A DNA stretch of 7,584 nt from assembly GCA_945911685.1 (NCBI GenBank), contig CAMEAW010000136.1:1-7584 (forward strand). Direction: 5' to 3'. The notes below the pieces were generated by a model, which searched no databases, was not told the DNA's origin, and saw nothing but the letters and a program-made list of their open reading frames with translations. Both the position numbers and the translations under genes were made by a program. Positions 1 through 6,478 of the stretch are shown here, one piece after another. The number at the start of each line of letters is the position of its first letter. The first letter of the stretch is position 1. This DNA comes from Bordetella parapertussis. Lineage in GTDB: Bacteria; Pseudomonadota; Gammaproteobacteria; Burkholderiales; Burkholderiaceae_B.

Positions 1-389
1 AGGGCTCGGGCGTTGAAGCATCGGTGACGGTTAAGCCCTCGTATGGTTTAACCGACGACGAAGTGTCTAAGATGTTGTCTGACAGCATCACGCTGGCCGA
101 TCACGATGCCAAAATGAGAATGTTGCGCGAGCAGCAGGTCGATGCACAGCAATTGATTGAGTCGGTGGTAGCGGCCCTGGCTGCGGATTCTGATTTGTTA
201 AGTGCCGCGCAACAAACGCGTATCGCGCAACAATTACAGGCCACGCAGTTGTGCGCGCAAGGCGAAGATCTTGAGGCGATTCGACTGGCGACCAAAGCGT
301 TGTCAGAGGTGACCGATGATTTTGCTGCACAACGCATGGATCGCAGTATTCGTGCGGCGCTGAAGGGGAAGTCGTTGAACGAGTTGTAA
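1..389 (+). CDS. hscA: Fe-S assembly chaperone HscA, C-terminal part (5' end outside window)
   Basis: This is the last ~129 residues of HscA (Hsc66), the specialised Hsp70 that, with HscB, uses ATP hydrolysis to help release Fe-S clusters from the scaffold IscU. The frame is open from base 3 with no start, so the gene enters from the left; the first ATG in this frame would give only a fragment. Visible family signatures are GSGVEASVTVKPSYGLTDDE, closing the substrate-binding beta-domain, then the helical lid with an Ala/Gln-rich stretch, and a tail of the type DFAAQRMDRSIRAALKGKSLNEL, close to remembered E. coli HscA ([23 protein letters not shown]). The ATPase domain is not in the window. 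fdx downstream on the same strand fits the usual ISC order hscB-hscA-fdx. The identification is secure; only the end of the gene is seen. Confidence 0.95.
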   Translation, partial: GSGVEASVTVKPSYGLTDDEVSKMLSDSITLADHDAKMRMLREQQVDAQQLIESVVAALAADSDLLSAAQQTRIAQQLQATQLCAQGEDLEAIRLATKALSEVTDDFAAQRMDRSIRAALKGKSLNEL

Positions 390-410
390 AGGCCCAAGCG
401 TTTGAGCCTT
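389..410 (+). other. Small hairpin immediately after the hscA stop codon
   Basis: AAGGC (389-393) pairs with GCCTT (406-410). After one C/A mismatch, CAA (395-397) pairs with TTG (402-404), leaving the loop GCGT. The stem begins at the last base of the hscA stop codon. No T-tract follows, so it does not look like an intrinsic terminator. It might protect the hscA 3' end or mark mRNA processing between hscA and fdx, but that is inference. Confidence 0.3.
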
Positions 411-456
411 CGCAGTTTGACGCGTGAGGACTTTAGCTCTTTTGTACCGTTGCAAG

Positions 457-465
457 TGGTGTAAT
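457..465 (+). promoter_or_regulatory. Weak candidate extended -10 promoter for fdx
   Basis: TGG followed by TGTAAT (460-465) matches an extended -10 element, with five of six bases of TATAAT. It lies about 43 bases before the fdx start, in the 118-base hscA-fdx gap. No convincing -35 lies 16-18 bases upstream (CTCTTT at 437-442 is poor). The unusually wide gap inside an ISC operon is what makes an extra promoter plausible. It could equally be chance. Confidence 0.2.
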
Positions 466-507
466 CCTCTTTAGTTTTATTTTTTTGTGACTTGAGCTTT
501 TAAGGTT

Positions 508-849
508 ATGGCAAAAATTACGGTTCTTCCTCATCCTGATGTCTGCCCTGAGGGCATGGTCATTGATAACGCACCTGCAGGCGAATCGATTTGTCGCGTG
601 CTGTTAGACAATCACGTTGAGCTTGAGCACGCATGCGAACTGTCTTGCGCCTGCACCACTTGTCATGTGGTGATCAAAGCCGGCTTTAACACGCTTGAGG
701 CGGCTTCAGATTCTGAAGAAGATTTACTCGATCGCGCCTGGGGTTTATCTACCACTTCGCGTCTGGCCTGCCAGGCAAGAATCGGGTCTGCTGATCTGAC
801 GATCGAGATCCCGCGCTATACGATTAATCACGCTAAAGAAAGTCACTAG
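508..849 (+). CDS. fdx: ISC-type [2Fe-2S] ferredoxin
   Basis: A 113-residue adrenodoxin-type ferredoxin that supplies electrons for Fe-S cluster assembly in the ISC pathway. The four cluster ligands are Cys43, Cys49, Cys52 and Cys88, in HACELSCACTTCH and RLACQAR. Cys47, just before the second ligand, matches the extra conserved cysteine of ISC ferredoxins; Cys13 and Cys29 are further cysteines. The C-terminus EIPRYTINHAKE is nearly the same as in E. coli Fdx (111 residues). The ATG gives an N-terminus MAKITVLPHPDVCPEG that lines up with the E. coli protein. Its nearest SD-like sequence, AAGG at 502-505, is only two bases from the ATG, which is short; GAG at 494-496 is the alternative. It follows hscA and closes the visible ISC cluster. 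No iscX follows. Confidence 0.96.
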   Translation: MAKITVLPHPDVCPEGMVIDNAPAGESICRVLLDNHVELEHACELSCACTTCHVVIKAGFNTLEAASDSEEDLLDRAWGLSTTSRLACQARIGSADLTIEIPRYTINHAKESH

Positions 850-904
850 ATTTGGTATTCTTTGCGTTGTAGCATTGTCGACCGATCCACCCTCTAATCA
901 ATAC

Positions 905-909
905 GAGAG
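905..909 (+). promoter_or_regulatory. Ribosome binding site of the hyi-like gene
   Basis: GAGAG ends six bases before the ATG at 916, the normal spacing. It supports that start, which also gives the family-typical N-terminus (M-x-RFSANL). Confidence 0.5.
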
Positions 910-915
910 CTTGTC

Positions 916-1686
916 ATGGCCCGCTTTTCTGCAAATCTAGGATTTTTGTGGTCGACCTTGCCACTACTTGAGCGGATTGAGAGGGCTGCTGCTAGCGGTT
1001 TCAAAGCGATTGAGTTGCAATGGCCGTATGACACCCCCGCGCAAGATGTCAAAGCCGCCGTTGCTCGGTTGAAGCTGACCTTATTGGCGGTCAATACACC
1101 CGTTGGTGATGCCAGTATCGGTGAATCAGGCTTGGCCGCGTTGCCCGGTCGTGAGGCTGATTTTCAACAAGCGTTTAACCAATCTCTGCAGTGGTGTATT
1201 GGCAGCGGCGCACCCGCAATACATGTGATGCCCGGCATTTTGAAGCCAGGCACTGAAGCTCAGGCGCGTGAAACGTTCATCCGTAATCTGCAGTGGGCCG
1301 CTGATCAAGCCGCACCACACGGTGTCACACTGCTGCTTGAGGCGATCAATCAACGCGACAAGCCTGGTTACTTTTACTCGAAACAAGTTGATTCAAATTC
1401 AATCCGCGAAGCTTGTGCGCGTAGCAACATCAAGCTGATGTTTGATGTGTATCACGTGGGTTGCGCCGAGGGTGACATCCTGACCAAGTTGGCGCAGTAC
1501 ATGCCACACATCGGCCACATCCAGATTGCTGCAGTGCCTACACGCAATGAGCCTGACGAAGGCGAAGTGAACTACCCCAACGTGTTAAAGTGCGTTGATG
1601 AATTGGGCTACACAGGCTGGATTGGGTGTGAATACCGGGCGCGCGGCGAAGTTGAAGCTGGCTTGGGTTGGTTGAAGGCGTATTGA
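916..1686 (+). CDS. hyi: Hydroxypyruvate isomerase-family TIM-barrel protein
   Basis: A 256-residue cytoplasmic protein of the Hyi/OtnI branch of the xylose-isomerase-like TIM-barrel superfamily; E. coli Hyi is 258 residues. Hyi interconverts hydroxypyruvate and tartronate semialdehyde, while OtnI isomerises 2-oxo-tetronate. Family landmarks in order are RFSANL (3-8), WPYD (36-39), LPGRE (76-80), LLLEAINQRDKPGY (139-152), DVYH (177-180), GHIQIA (200-205), GEVNY (216-220) and GWIGCEY (234-240). Likely metal or catalytic residues by family pattern are Glu142, Asp177, Gln203 and Glu239. Residues 10-60 (LWSTLPLLERIERAAASGFKAIELQWPYD) diverge from E. coli Hyi, so the exact substrate is uncertain. 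No gcl, glxR or otn partner gene is nearby, so pathway context is missing. It lies 66 bases after fdx and may be co-transcribed with it. Confidence 0.8.
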   Translation: MARFSANLGFLWSTLPLLERIERAAASGFKAIELQWPYDTPAQDVKAAVARLKLTLLAVNTPVGDASIGESGLAALPGREADFQQAFNQSLQWCIGSGAPAIHVMPGILKPGTEAQARETFIRNLQWAADQAAPHGVTLLLEAINQRDKPGYFYSKQVDSNSIREACARSNIKLMFDVYHVGCAEGDILTKLAQYMPHIGHIQIAAVPTRNEPDEGEVNYPNVLKCVDELGYTGWIGCEYRARGEVEAGLGWLKAY

Positions 1687-1728
1687 GTCCGAGATTGCTG
1701 TGATCGTGCGTACGGCTGTTCGTGGCGT

Positions 1729-1785
1729 CGCGAGTTAGTCTATAGCGCCCTGATACGTGTTCACCCGTTTGTTCACTGACTCGCG
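1729..1785. repeat. Inverted repeat in the convergent hyi/esterase junction
   Basis: CGCGAGTTAGT (1729-1739) and ACTGACTCGCG (1775-1785) are inverted repeats with an 11-bp stem and a 35-base loop. Read as plus-strand RNA the single imperfect pair is a G-U wobble; read as minus-strand RNA it is a C/A mismatch. The structure would therefore be firmer in the transcript from hyi. The right arm starts on the last base of the esterase stop codon (1773-1775, minus strand). There is no T-run, so classical termination is not supported. Confidence 0.35.
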
Positions 1786-2771
1786 TGTTCAACAAGCCAT
1801 GCTTGGATCAGTGCTGCGACGGTATCTGAATTGCGATCCATCATTGGCATATGGCTATTGCCCTGAAGTCCACACGCGGGCAAGTTCAATAGATCAGCGC
1901 GCGCTCCATGCTTTAACAGCTGTGCGCGAAAGTACTCTTGTTGCTGATAGATTTTTGACCAAAAAGGCACGTCGTTAACGTAATCACCCCAAACCCAAAG
2001 TGTCGGAATATGTCTGAACGCGCTGAGGTCGGTGAGTGTCGGGTCGGGTGAGCCATGGGGCTCAACCAAGACTAACGCTTTAACGTTATCTGGATTGTTC
2101 AAGGCGGCTTGAAGTCCAAAGTAGCCGCTTTGACTGTGCACCACGATTACACAAGGCCCCATCTTTTGCACATAGGCATCGTAGGCTTTTTGTGTGGCTG
2201 CATCATTCGTGAGCCACCGCGGCACTGCTTGTTTGGCGAGTTGGTCAAAGGCCTCAGTCGGAAATTCAGTTTGGGGATAAGGTAATCGCTGAGCAGAGTT
2301 AGGGTGATAAGTGGGGCCAATTCGAAAAAGCTCCCAAGCCTCTTTTTTGGTTCGAAACACGGGTTCTGTTTTAAAAATCTCTGGGTAGCGTGCCCACGAG
2401 GCACGGCCACGTTCAACGGCGTCGCTGACGTAGGTATCCCAGCCCGCTCGTAAAAAATACATCTGCCAACCTGGGTTGCCATCGGGCTTCGTTTCGTAGG
2501 TGACACCAGTCAGACCGCCACCATGCCAAAGCAAAAGAGGCAATTTAGATTTTGGTTGTGCAAGTTTGATGAATTGGACATACATTTGTTCAACCTCGAC
2601 CTCACCGTTGGGGTCAACGATCAGCGGCAAGCCCTTGGTGCTAAATGCCATCTCTTTGGGTGGTAACCCCGCTAAGGTGACTTGTCGCCCGCCAAGGTGA
2701 AAGCTGCCGATCTCTTTGATCGCGATTGTAGAAATAACATCTTGGGGTGGGGTGTTGGACGAATTGTTCAT
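1773..2771 (-). CDS. Alpha/beta-hydrolase related to esterase 713
   Basis: A 332-residue alpha/beta-hydrolase resembling, from memory, the Alcaligenes esterase 713 (PDB 1QLW). Shared blocks are GSFHLGGR (22-29), DPNG (53-56), QMYVQF (62-67), the oxyanion-hole stretch HGGGLTGVTYET (83-94), PDG-PGW, RGRASW (121-126), HSQSG (212-216) and GLQGNSHMPMMDRN (301-314). The predicted triad is Ser213, Glu237 (in VEPHG) and His307. The 24-residue Ser-to-Glu spacing is the same as in esterase 713, where the acid is Glu rather than Asp. The elbow reads V-H-S-Q-S, not the usual GxSxG. The N-terminus MNNSSNTPPQDV has no signal peptide, so a cytoplasmic enzyme is expected; its substrate is unknown. It begins 17 bases after the MATE stop without an obvious SD, suggesting translational coupling. 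It is the last gene of the minus-strand cluster. Confidence 0.82.
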   Translation of the reverse strand: MNNSSNTPPQDVISTIAIKEIGSFHLGGRQVTLAGLPPKEMAFSTKGLPLIVDPNGEVEVEQMYVQFIKLAQPKSKLPLLLWHGGGLTGVTYETKPDGNPGWQMYFLRAGWDTYVSDAVERGRASWARYPEIFKTEPVFRTKKEAWELFRIGPTYHPNSAQRLPYPQTEFPTEAFDQLAKQAVPRWLTNDAATQKAYDAYVQKMGPCVIVVHSQSGYFGLQAALNNPDNVKALVLVEPHGSPDPTLTDLSAFRHIPTLWVWGDYVNDVPFWSKIYQQQEYFRAQLLKHGARADLLNLPACGLQGNSHMPMMDRNSDTVAALIQAWLVEHASQ

Positions 2772-2788
2772 CAGAGACGTTTGTTGAC

Positions 2789-4168
2789 CTATGCTTTAAA
2801 ACCCCAGCGACCAATGTACAGCGACATAGCGTTGATGGTTGCGTAAAGTGCAAAGCCAATCGCAACAACGATGAACATGGCTGGGGGTTCGGTTTTCAGC
2901 CAATAGACAGCCACCCAACCTGCGACGGCGACAAACACGAGGCGCGTGGTGCTACCGATTAGTACCCAGCCTAATTTGCCTGAGCCTTGCGAGGCAAAAA
3001 ATAACACTAGGCCCACGCCAAAGAGTCCGTAGCAGGGTCCGACGATGTTGAGGTAGGCGCTACCGAAGGCAATGATTTCTGGGTCGGCAGTAAACCATTG
3101 CATCCATAAAAACGGAAACACCCCAACGGTGATGCCGATCGTACCGGTGATGACTGCGACCAAGGCAGCACCCGTCCAGGTCGCGCGAATGGCGCGATTA
3201 GGATTACCTGCGCCAATATTGGTAGCTGCCATGGTGGTCAATACGGTGCCGATGCCAAACACAATGGGGATCAGGATAAATTCGAGTCTTGCTGCAACCC
3301 CAAAACCTGCGAGCGCGCTGATGCCGTAGGTGCCAACGTAGGCGGTCGCGATCAGGATCGAGCTATTGCTGAGTAGAGGGCTCAACGCACCCGGCAGACC
3401 GATACGTAAAATCGTACGAAATAAGCTTGCTGACCAAGCGCCGTTAAATCGCAGCCTGACGGCGGCTTGCGGCCTGAGTAAATAGGCCAGCATCACGCTT
3501 GTCGCCAACACATTGACGGCGACCGTGCTTGCAGCGGCACCGGCAATACCTAGTCCACTAAACGCGCCCCAGCCAAAGACTAACAAGGGGCATAAGCCAG
3601 CGTGTAACACCGCTGTACCAATCAGCATGTACGAGGGGATCGCCATGTTGCCCGACCCGCGCACAATGGCTGAGAGTGTGTTGGTCAACCAAACGGTAAA
3701 ACCGCCTGCAAACAATACCGTTGAGTAGGTGAGGGCGACTTGCAGGTTTTCACCGCTGCCGCCGAGCGAGGTGTAGATCGACTCACCAAAGCCCAGCACG
3801 ATCAACGAGAAAATGACGGCCATCATGAGCGCTGTGGCAATGGCGTGTTGTGCGAGGCGTTCAGCCAACGCACGGTCGCCAGAGCCGAGGGCGCGCGCGA
3901 CCACTGAATTAATTGAACCACCTAGAGCGCCATTCGACATTTGTTGCATCAGCATGGCAAGCGGAAACACCAGCGCTGCGCCGGCTAAGGCCTGCGTGCC
4001 GAGCAGGCCAATGATGTAGCCGTCGTAAGCGATGATGCCAGTCGAGGCAAATAACCCCAAGACATTGGGCGTTGCTAGTTTTAAGATTGTTGATAACAGA
4101 GGCCCTTGTAACAGCGCCTCTGTGCGCTTGGATCTGCTGGCTGTTGCGACTGCAGCAGGCGCGTTCAC
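2789..4168 (-). CDS. MATE-family efflux transporter
   Basis: A 459-residue inner-membrane protein with about 12 hydrophobic segments in two repeats, the size and layout of MATE (multidrug and toxic compound extrusion) cation-coupled antiporters. Helix 1 carries the family-type ATPNVLGLF with Pro34 and the acidic Asp49 in AYDGYIIG. The loop SVVARALGSGDRALAERL follows helix 2, and GLGIAGAAAST follows helix 5 and is typical of the family. The substrate cannot be inferred. The start is a GTG (4166-4168) placed directly after the lysS TAA and in the same frame; no start further upstream is possible, and the first helix begins near residue 27, so the start must lie here. AAAGAAGA (4173-4180), within the end of lysS, may act as a weak SD. 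The gene lies between lysS and the esterase in one operon. Confidence 0.92.
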   Translation of the reverse strand: MNAPAAVATASRSKRTEALLQGPLLSTILKLATPNVLGLFASTGIIAYDGYIIGLLGTQALAGAALVFPLAMLMQQMSNGALGGSINSVVARALGSGDRALAERLAQHAIATALMMAVIFSLIVLGFGESIYTSLGGSGENLQVALTYSTVLFAGGFTVWLTNTLSAIVRGSGNMAIPSYMLIGTAVLHAGLCPLLVFGWGAFSGLGIAGAAASTVAVNVLATSVMLAYLLRPQAAVRLRFNGAWSASLFRTILRIGLPGALSPLLSNSSILIATAYVGTYGISALAGFGVAARLEFILIPIVFGIGTVLTTMAATNIGAGNPNRAIRATWTGAALVAVITGTIGITVGVFPFLWMQWFTADPEIIAFGSAYLNIVGPCYGLFGVGLVLFFASQGSGKLGWVLIGSTTRLVFVAVAGWVAVYWLKTEPPAMFIVVAIGFALYATINAMSLYIGRWGFKA

Positions 4169-5683
4169 TTAATCTTCTTTGCGCAGATGTGGAAACAAAA
4201 TCACATCGCGAATGCTTGGGCTGTCGGTTAACAGCATGACCAGACGATCAATGCCGATGCCGCAACCACCTGCCGGAGGCATGCCGTATTCAAGCGCGCG
4301 AATGTAATCGGCGTCGTAAAACATCGCCTCTTCGTCGCCTGCATCTTTGGCCACAACTTGCGCATGAAAACGCGCGGCTTGATCTTCGGGGTCGTTCAGC
4401 TCAGAGAAACCATTAGCGATTTCGCGACCGGTAATAAACAACTCGTAGCGCTCAGTAATGCCGGGCCGAGTATCGGATTCGCGCGCCAAAGGCGACACCT
4501 CGATTGGGTAGTCGATGATATAGGTGGGATGCCACAACTGCGACTCTGCCGTCTCTTCAAATAACGCGAGTTGCAGTGCGCCGAGACCCGCACGCGCGAG
4601 GTTAGGCGCGTTCACGTCGACCCCGCGCTTTTTAAGTTCGACGCGTACAAACTCTATGTCCGCTAACTGCGCTTCATTAAATTGTGGCACGTGCGCCAAA
4701 ATCGCTTGCACGATCGTTAAGCGATGAAAGGGTTGTGCTAAGTCGAGCTCGCGACCTTGGTAGGTGAGGGTGGCTGTGCCACACGCACTGATCGCTGCAG
4801 CACGAATAATCTGCTCGGTAAAATCCATCAACCATTGATAGTCGGTGTACGCCGCGTAAAACTCCATCATGGTGAATTCAGGATTATGCCGTGGGCTGAC
4901 ACCTTCGTTACGGAAGTTGCGATTGATCTCAAACACACGCTCAAAGCCGCCCACCACCAGACGCTTTAAATACAACTCGGGTGCGATACGCAAAAACATT
5001 TCCATGTCGAGCGCGTTGTGATGGGTGATGAAAGGCTTGGCCGCTGCACCGCCGGGTATCGTATGCAACATCGGCGTTTCGACTTCTAGAAACCCAGCGT
5101 CAACCATCACCTGGCGCACAGCGCTAATCGCTTTGCTGCGCGCAGCAAAGGTTTGGCGCGTTTGCTCAGTCATGATGAGATCAACGTAGCGCTGACGGTA
5201 ACGCAGCTCTTGATCGGCAATGCCATGAAACTTATCGGGCAAGGGGCGCAGCGATTTCGCTAATATGCGAGCGCTCTCGGCATGAATCGAAAGCTCGCCT
5301 TTATTGGTTTTAAACATGTGACCCGTGACGGCCAGAATGTCGCCGGTGTCCCAGTGTTTAAAAGATTCGTATACCTCTTCGCCTAAATTGTTGCGATCCA
5401 GATAAATCTGAATACGGCCGGTGCTGTCTTGCAAGGTGGCAAAGCTTGCTTTGCCCATCACGCGCTTGAGCATCATGCGCCCGGCAACCGAGGCGGGGTG
5501 TTTGGCTTCAGCCAGCGTGGCTTGCTCTTGCTCGCCGTATTGCGTGTGTAAGGCCTGTGCTCGATCAGCTGGCACGAAATCATTCGGGAAAGCCACCCCC
5601 TGGGTGCGCAGTGCGGCAAGCTTGGCCCGTCGCTCAGCGATCAGGTGGTTTTCGTCTAGCACGGCGGCGGTGGTTTCGGTCAT
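4169..5683 (-). CDS. lysS: Lysyl-tRNA synthetase, class II
   Basis: A 504-residue cytoplasmic enzyme that activates lysine with ATP and charges tRNA-Lys; E. coli LysS is 505 residues. The N-terminal OB-fold anticodon-binding domain covers roughly residues 60-145 ([21 protein letters not shown]). Class II motif 1 lies around 180-217 ([10 protein letters not shown]). Motif 2 lies around 248-275, with Arg258 and Glu260 in FRNEG and [12 protein letters not shown]. Motif 3 is GIGIDR with Arg480. The C-terminus ends [10 protein letters not shown]. All catalytic landmarks are intact, so the gene looks functional. The ATG at 5681-5683 gives [14 protein letters not shown], a usual length N-terminus; its SD is weak. 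It lies 45 bases downstream of the SDR stop, and its stop codon directly touches the GTG start of the MATE gene. Confidence 0.98.
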   Translation of the reverse strand: MTETTAAVLDENHLIAERRAKLAALRTQGVAFPNDFVPADRAQALHTQYGEQEQATLAEAKHPASVAGRMMLKRVMGKASFATLQDSTGRIQIYLDRNNLGEEVYESFKHWDTGDILAVTGHMFKTNKGELSIHAESARILAKSLRPLPDKFHGIADQELRYRQRYVDLIMTEQTRQTFAARSKAISAVRQVMVDAGFLEVETPMLHTIPGGAAAKPFITHHNALDMEMFLRIAPELYLKRLVVGGFERVFEINRNFRNEGVSPRHNPEFTMMEFYAAYTDYQWLMDFTEQIIRAAAISACGTATLTYQGRELDLAQPFHRLTIVQAILAHVPQFNEAQLADIEFVRVELKKRGVDVNAPNLARAGLGALQLALFEETAESQLWHPTYIIDYPIEVSPLARESDTRPGITERYELFITGREIANGFSELNDPEDQAARFHAQVVAKDAGDEEAMFYDADYIRALEYGMPPAGGCGIGIDRLVMLLTDSPSIRDVILFPHLRKED

Positions 5684-5728
5684 GATGGTTCTAATTAATG
5701 ATTAAAAAGGTAGCGCTTGTTAAAACTC

Positions 5729-6475
5729 TTAAACGTTGTGCTCACGCACATCGTCAATCGTCTTGCCACCAAAGGCATCGCTCGCTAGTACTTTGAGCAA
5801 GCGCGTCGCGATCTCCTCAGGCACCGCTAATTTTTGTTGCGAGTGCGCATCTAAAAAGCGATCCAAACTAGGCAGATCATTTTTTGAAGTGGCGCGAATT
5901 TTTTCTTGCATGGGGGTGTCGATCATGCCGGGTGCCATTGAAACAATGCGCGCACGTTTGCCTTGATCCAGCTGTGCGACTTCGGCATAGCGATCCATCG
6001 CAGCCTTGGTGGAGCAGTACACACCCCAGCCTGAACTTGGATTGCGACCCGCACCTGACGAGATCAGCATCACGCGTAGATCGCTGGCTTGTGTCGCACC
6101 TGCCAGCACTACCGCGGTTAAATAGATGGCTGAGGTGATGTTGACTTGAAAGGCCTGATTGATCACAGCGATATCAGTGAGATCTTGCGACTGGGCGATC
6201 GGTGTGACCACGCCCGCGTTGTGAATAAAACGCACGCTGGTGTGTTTGGCGAGCAAAGGCTTGAGCTGCGCGGCGGCCTGCTCAAGCGCTTTGGTATCGC
6301 CTAGGTCAACGCTGATTTGAGTCAGGGTCGTGCCATGCGTTTTTGCTGTCGCAGCCAATGCGTCAGAGGCCACGCGCGACAGGGTCACAAGGTGGTCGCC
6401 GCTATGCGCAAGTTGGGCTGCCATCACGGCACCTAAGCCGCGTGTGGTGCCAGTCAAAATGGTGAGTTGAGTCAT
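5729..6475 (-). CDS. Short-chain dehydrogenase/reductase (SDR), classical type
   Basis: A 248-residue Rossmann-fold oxidoreductase using NAD(P)H, with every classical SDR signature: TGTTRGLG (8-15) for the cofactor, Asp57 after beta-3, NAG (86-88), and the catalytic tetrad Asn112, Ser140, Tyr153 and Lys157 (YCSTK), followed by PGMIDT (182-187). Arg34, at the end of beta-2 (LSR), suggests a preference for NADPH. The ISSGAGRNPSSGWGVYCSTKAAMD pattern recalls sepiapterin-reductase-like SDRs, but the substrate cannot be assigned. The start is well supported: AAGGGG lies eight bases upstream, inside the last codons of prfB, and the prfB stop is only three bases away, so translation is probably coupled to RF2. 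It separates prfB from lysS, which are neighbours in many Proteobacteria. Confidence 0.92.
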   Translation of the reverse strand: MTQLTILTGTTRGLGAVMAAQLAHSGDHLVTLSRVASDALAATAKTHGTTLTQISVDLGDTKALEQAAAQLKPLLAKHTSVRFIHNAGVVTPIAQSQDLTDIAVINQAFQVNITSAIYLTAVVLAGATQASDLRVMLISSGAGRNPSSGWGVYCSTKAAMDRYAEVAQLDQGKRARIVSMAPGMIDTPMQEKIRATSKNDLPSLDRFLDAHSQQKLAVPEEIATRLLKVLASDAFGGKTIDDVREHNV

Positions 6476-6478
6476 TTT

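Noticed and set aside
426..487. Possible terminator: GAGGA (426-430) paired with TCCTC (465-469) before a T-rich tract
   Set aside because: The stem is only five pairs with a 34-base loop, and the tract is interrupted by other bases; too weak for an intrinsic terminator.
1757..1978. Plus-strand 73-codon frame overlapping the esterase 3' end
   Set aside because: It lies antisense within a convincing esterase coding region, has no recognisable domain and no ribosome binding site; it looks like a shadow frame.
4166..4171. LysS-MATE readthrough fusion as a real product
   Set aside because: TAA is an efficient stop, no readthrough signal is visible, and both proteins are complete on their own. 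Only the junction itself is reported.
5694..5723. Possible lysS promoter on the minus strand: TTAACA (5723-5718) and ATTAAT (5699-5694), 18-base spacer
   Set aside because: The -10 lacks its first two key bases and would leave only about four untranslated bases before the lysS ATG; chance in AT-rich spacer is more likely.
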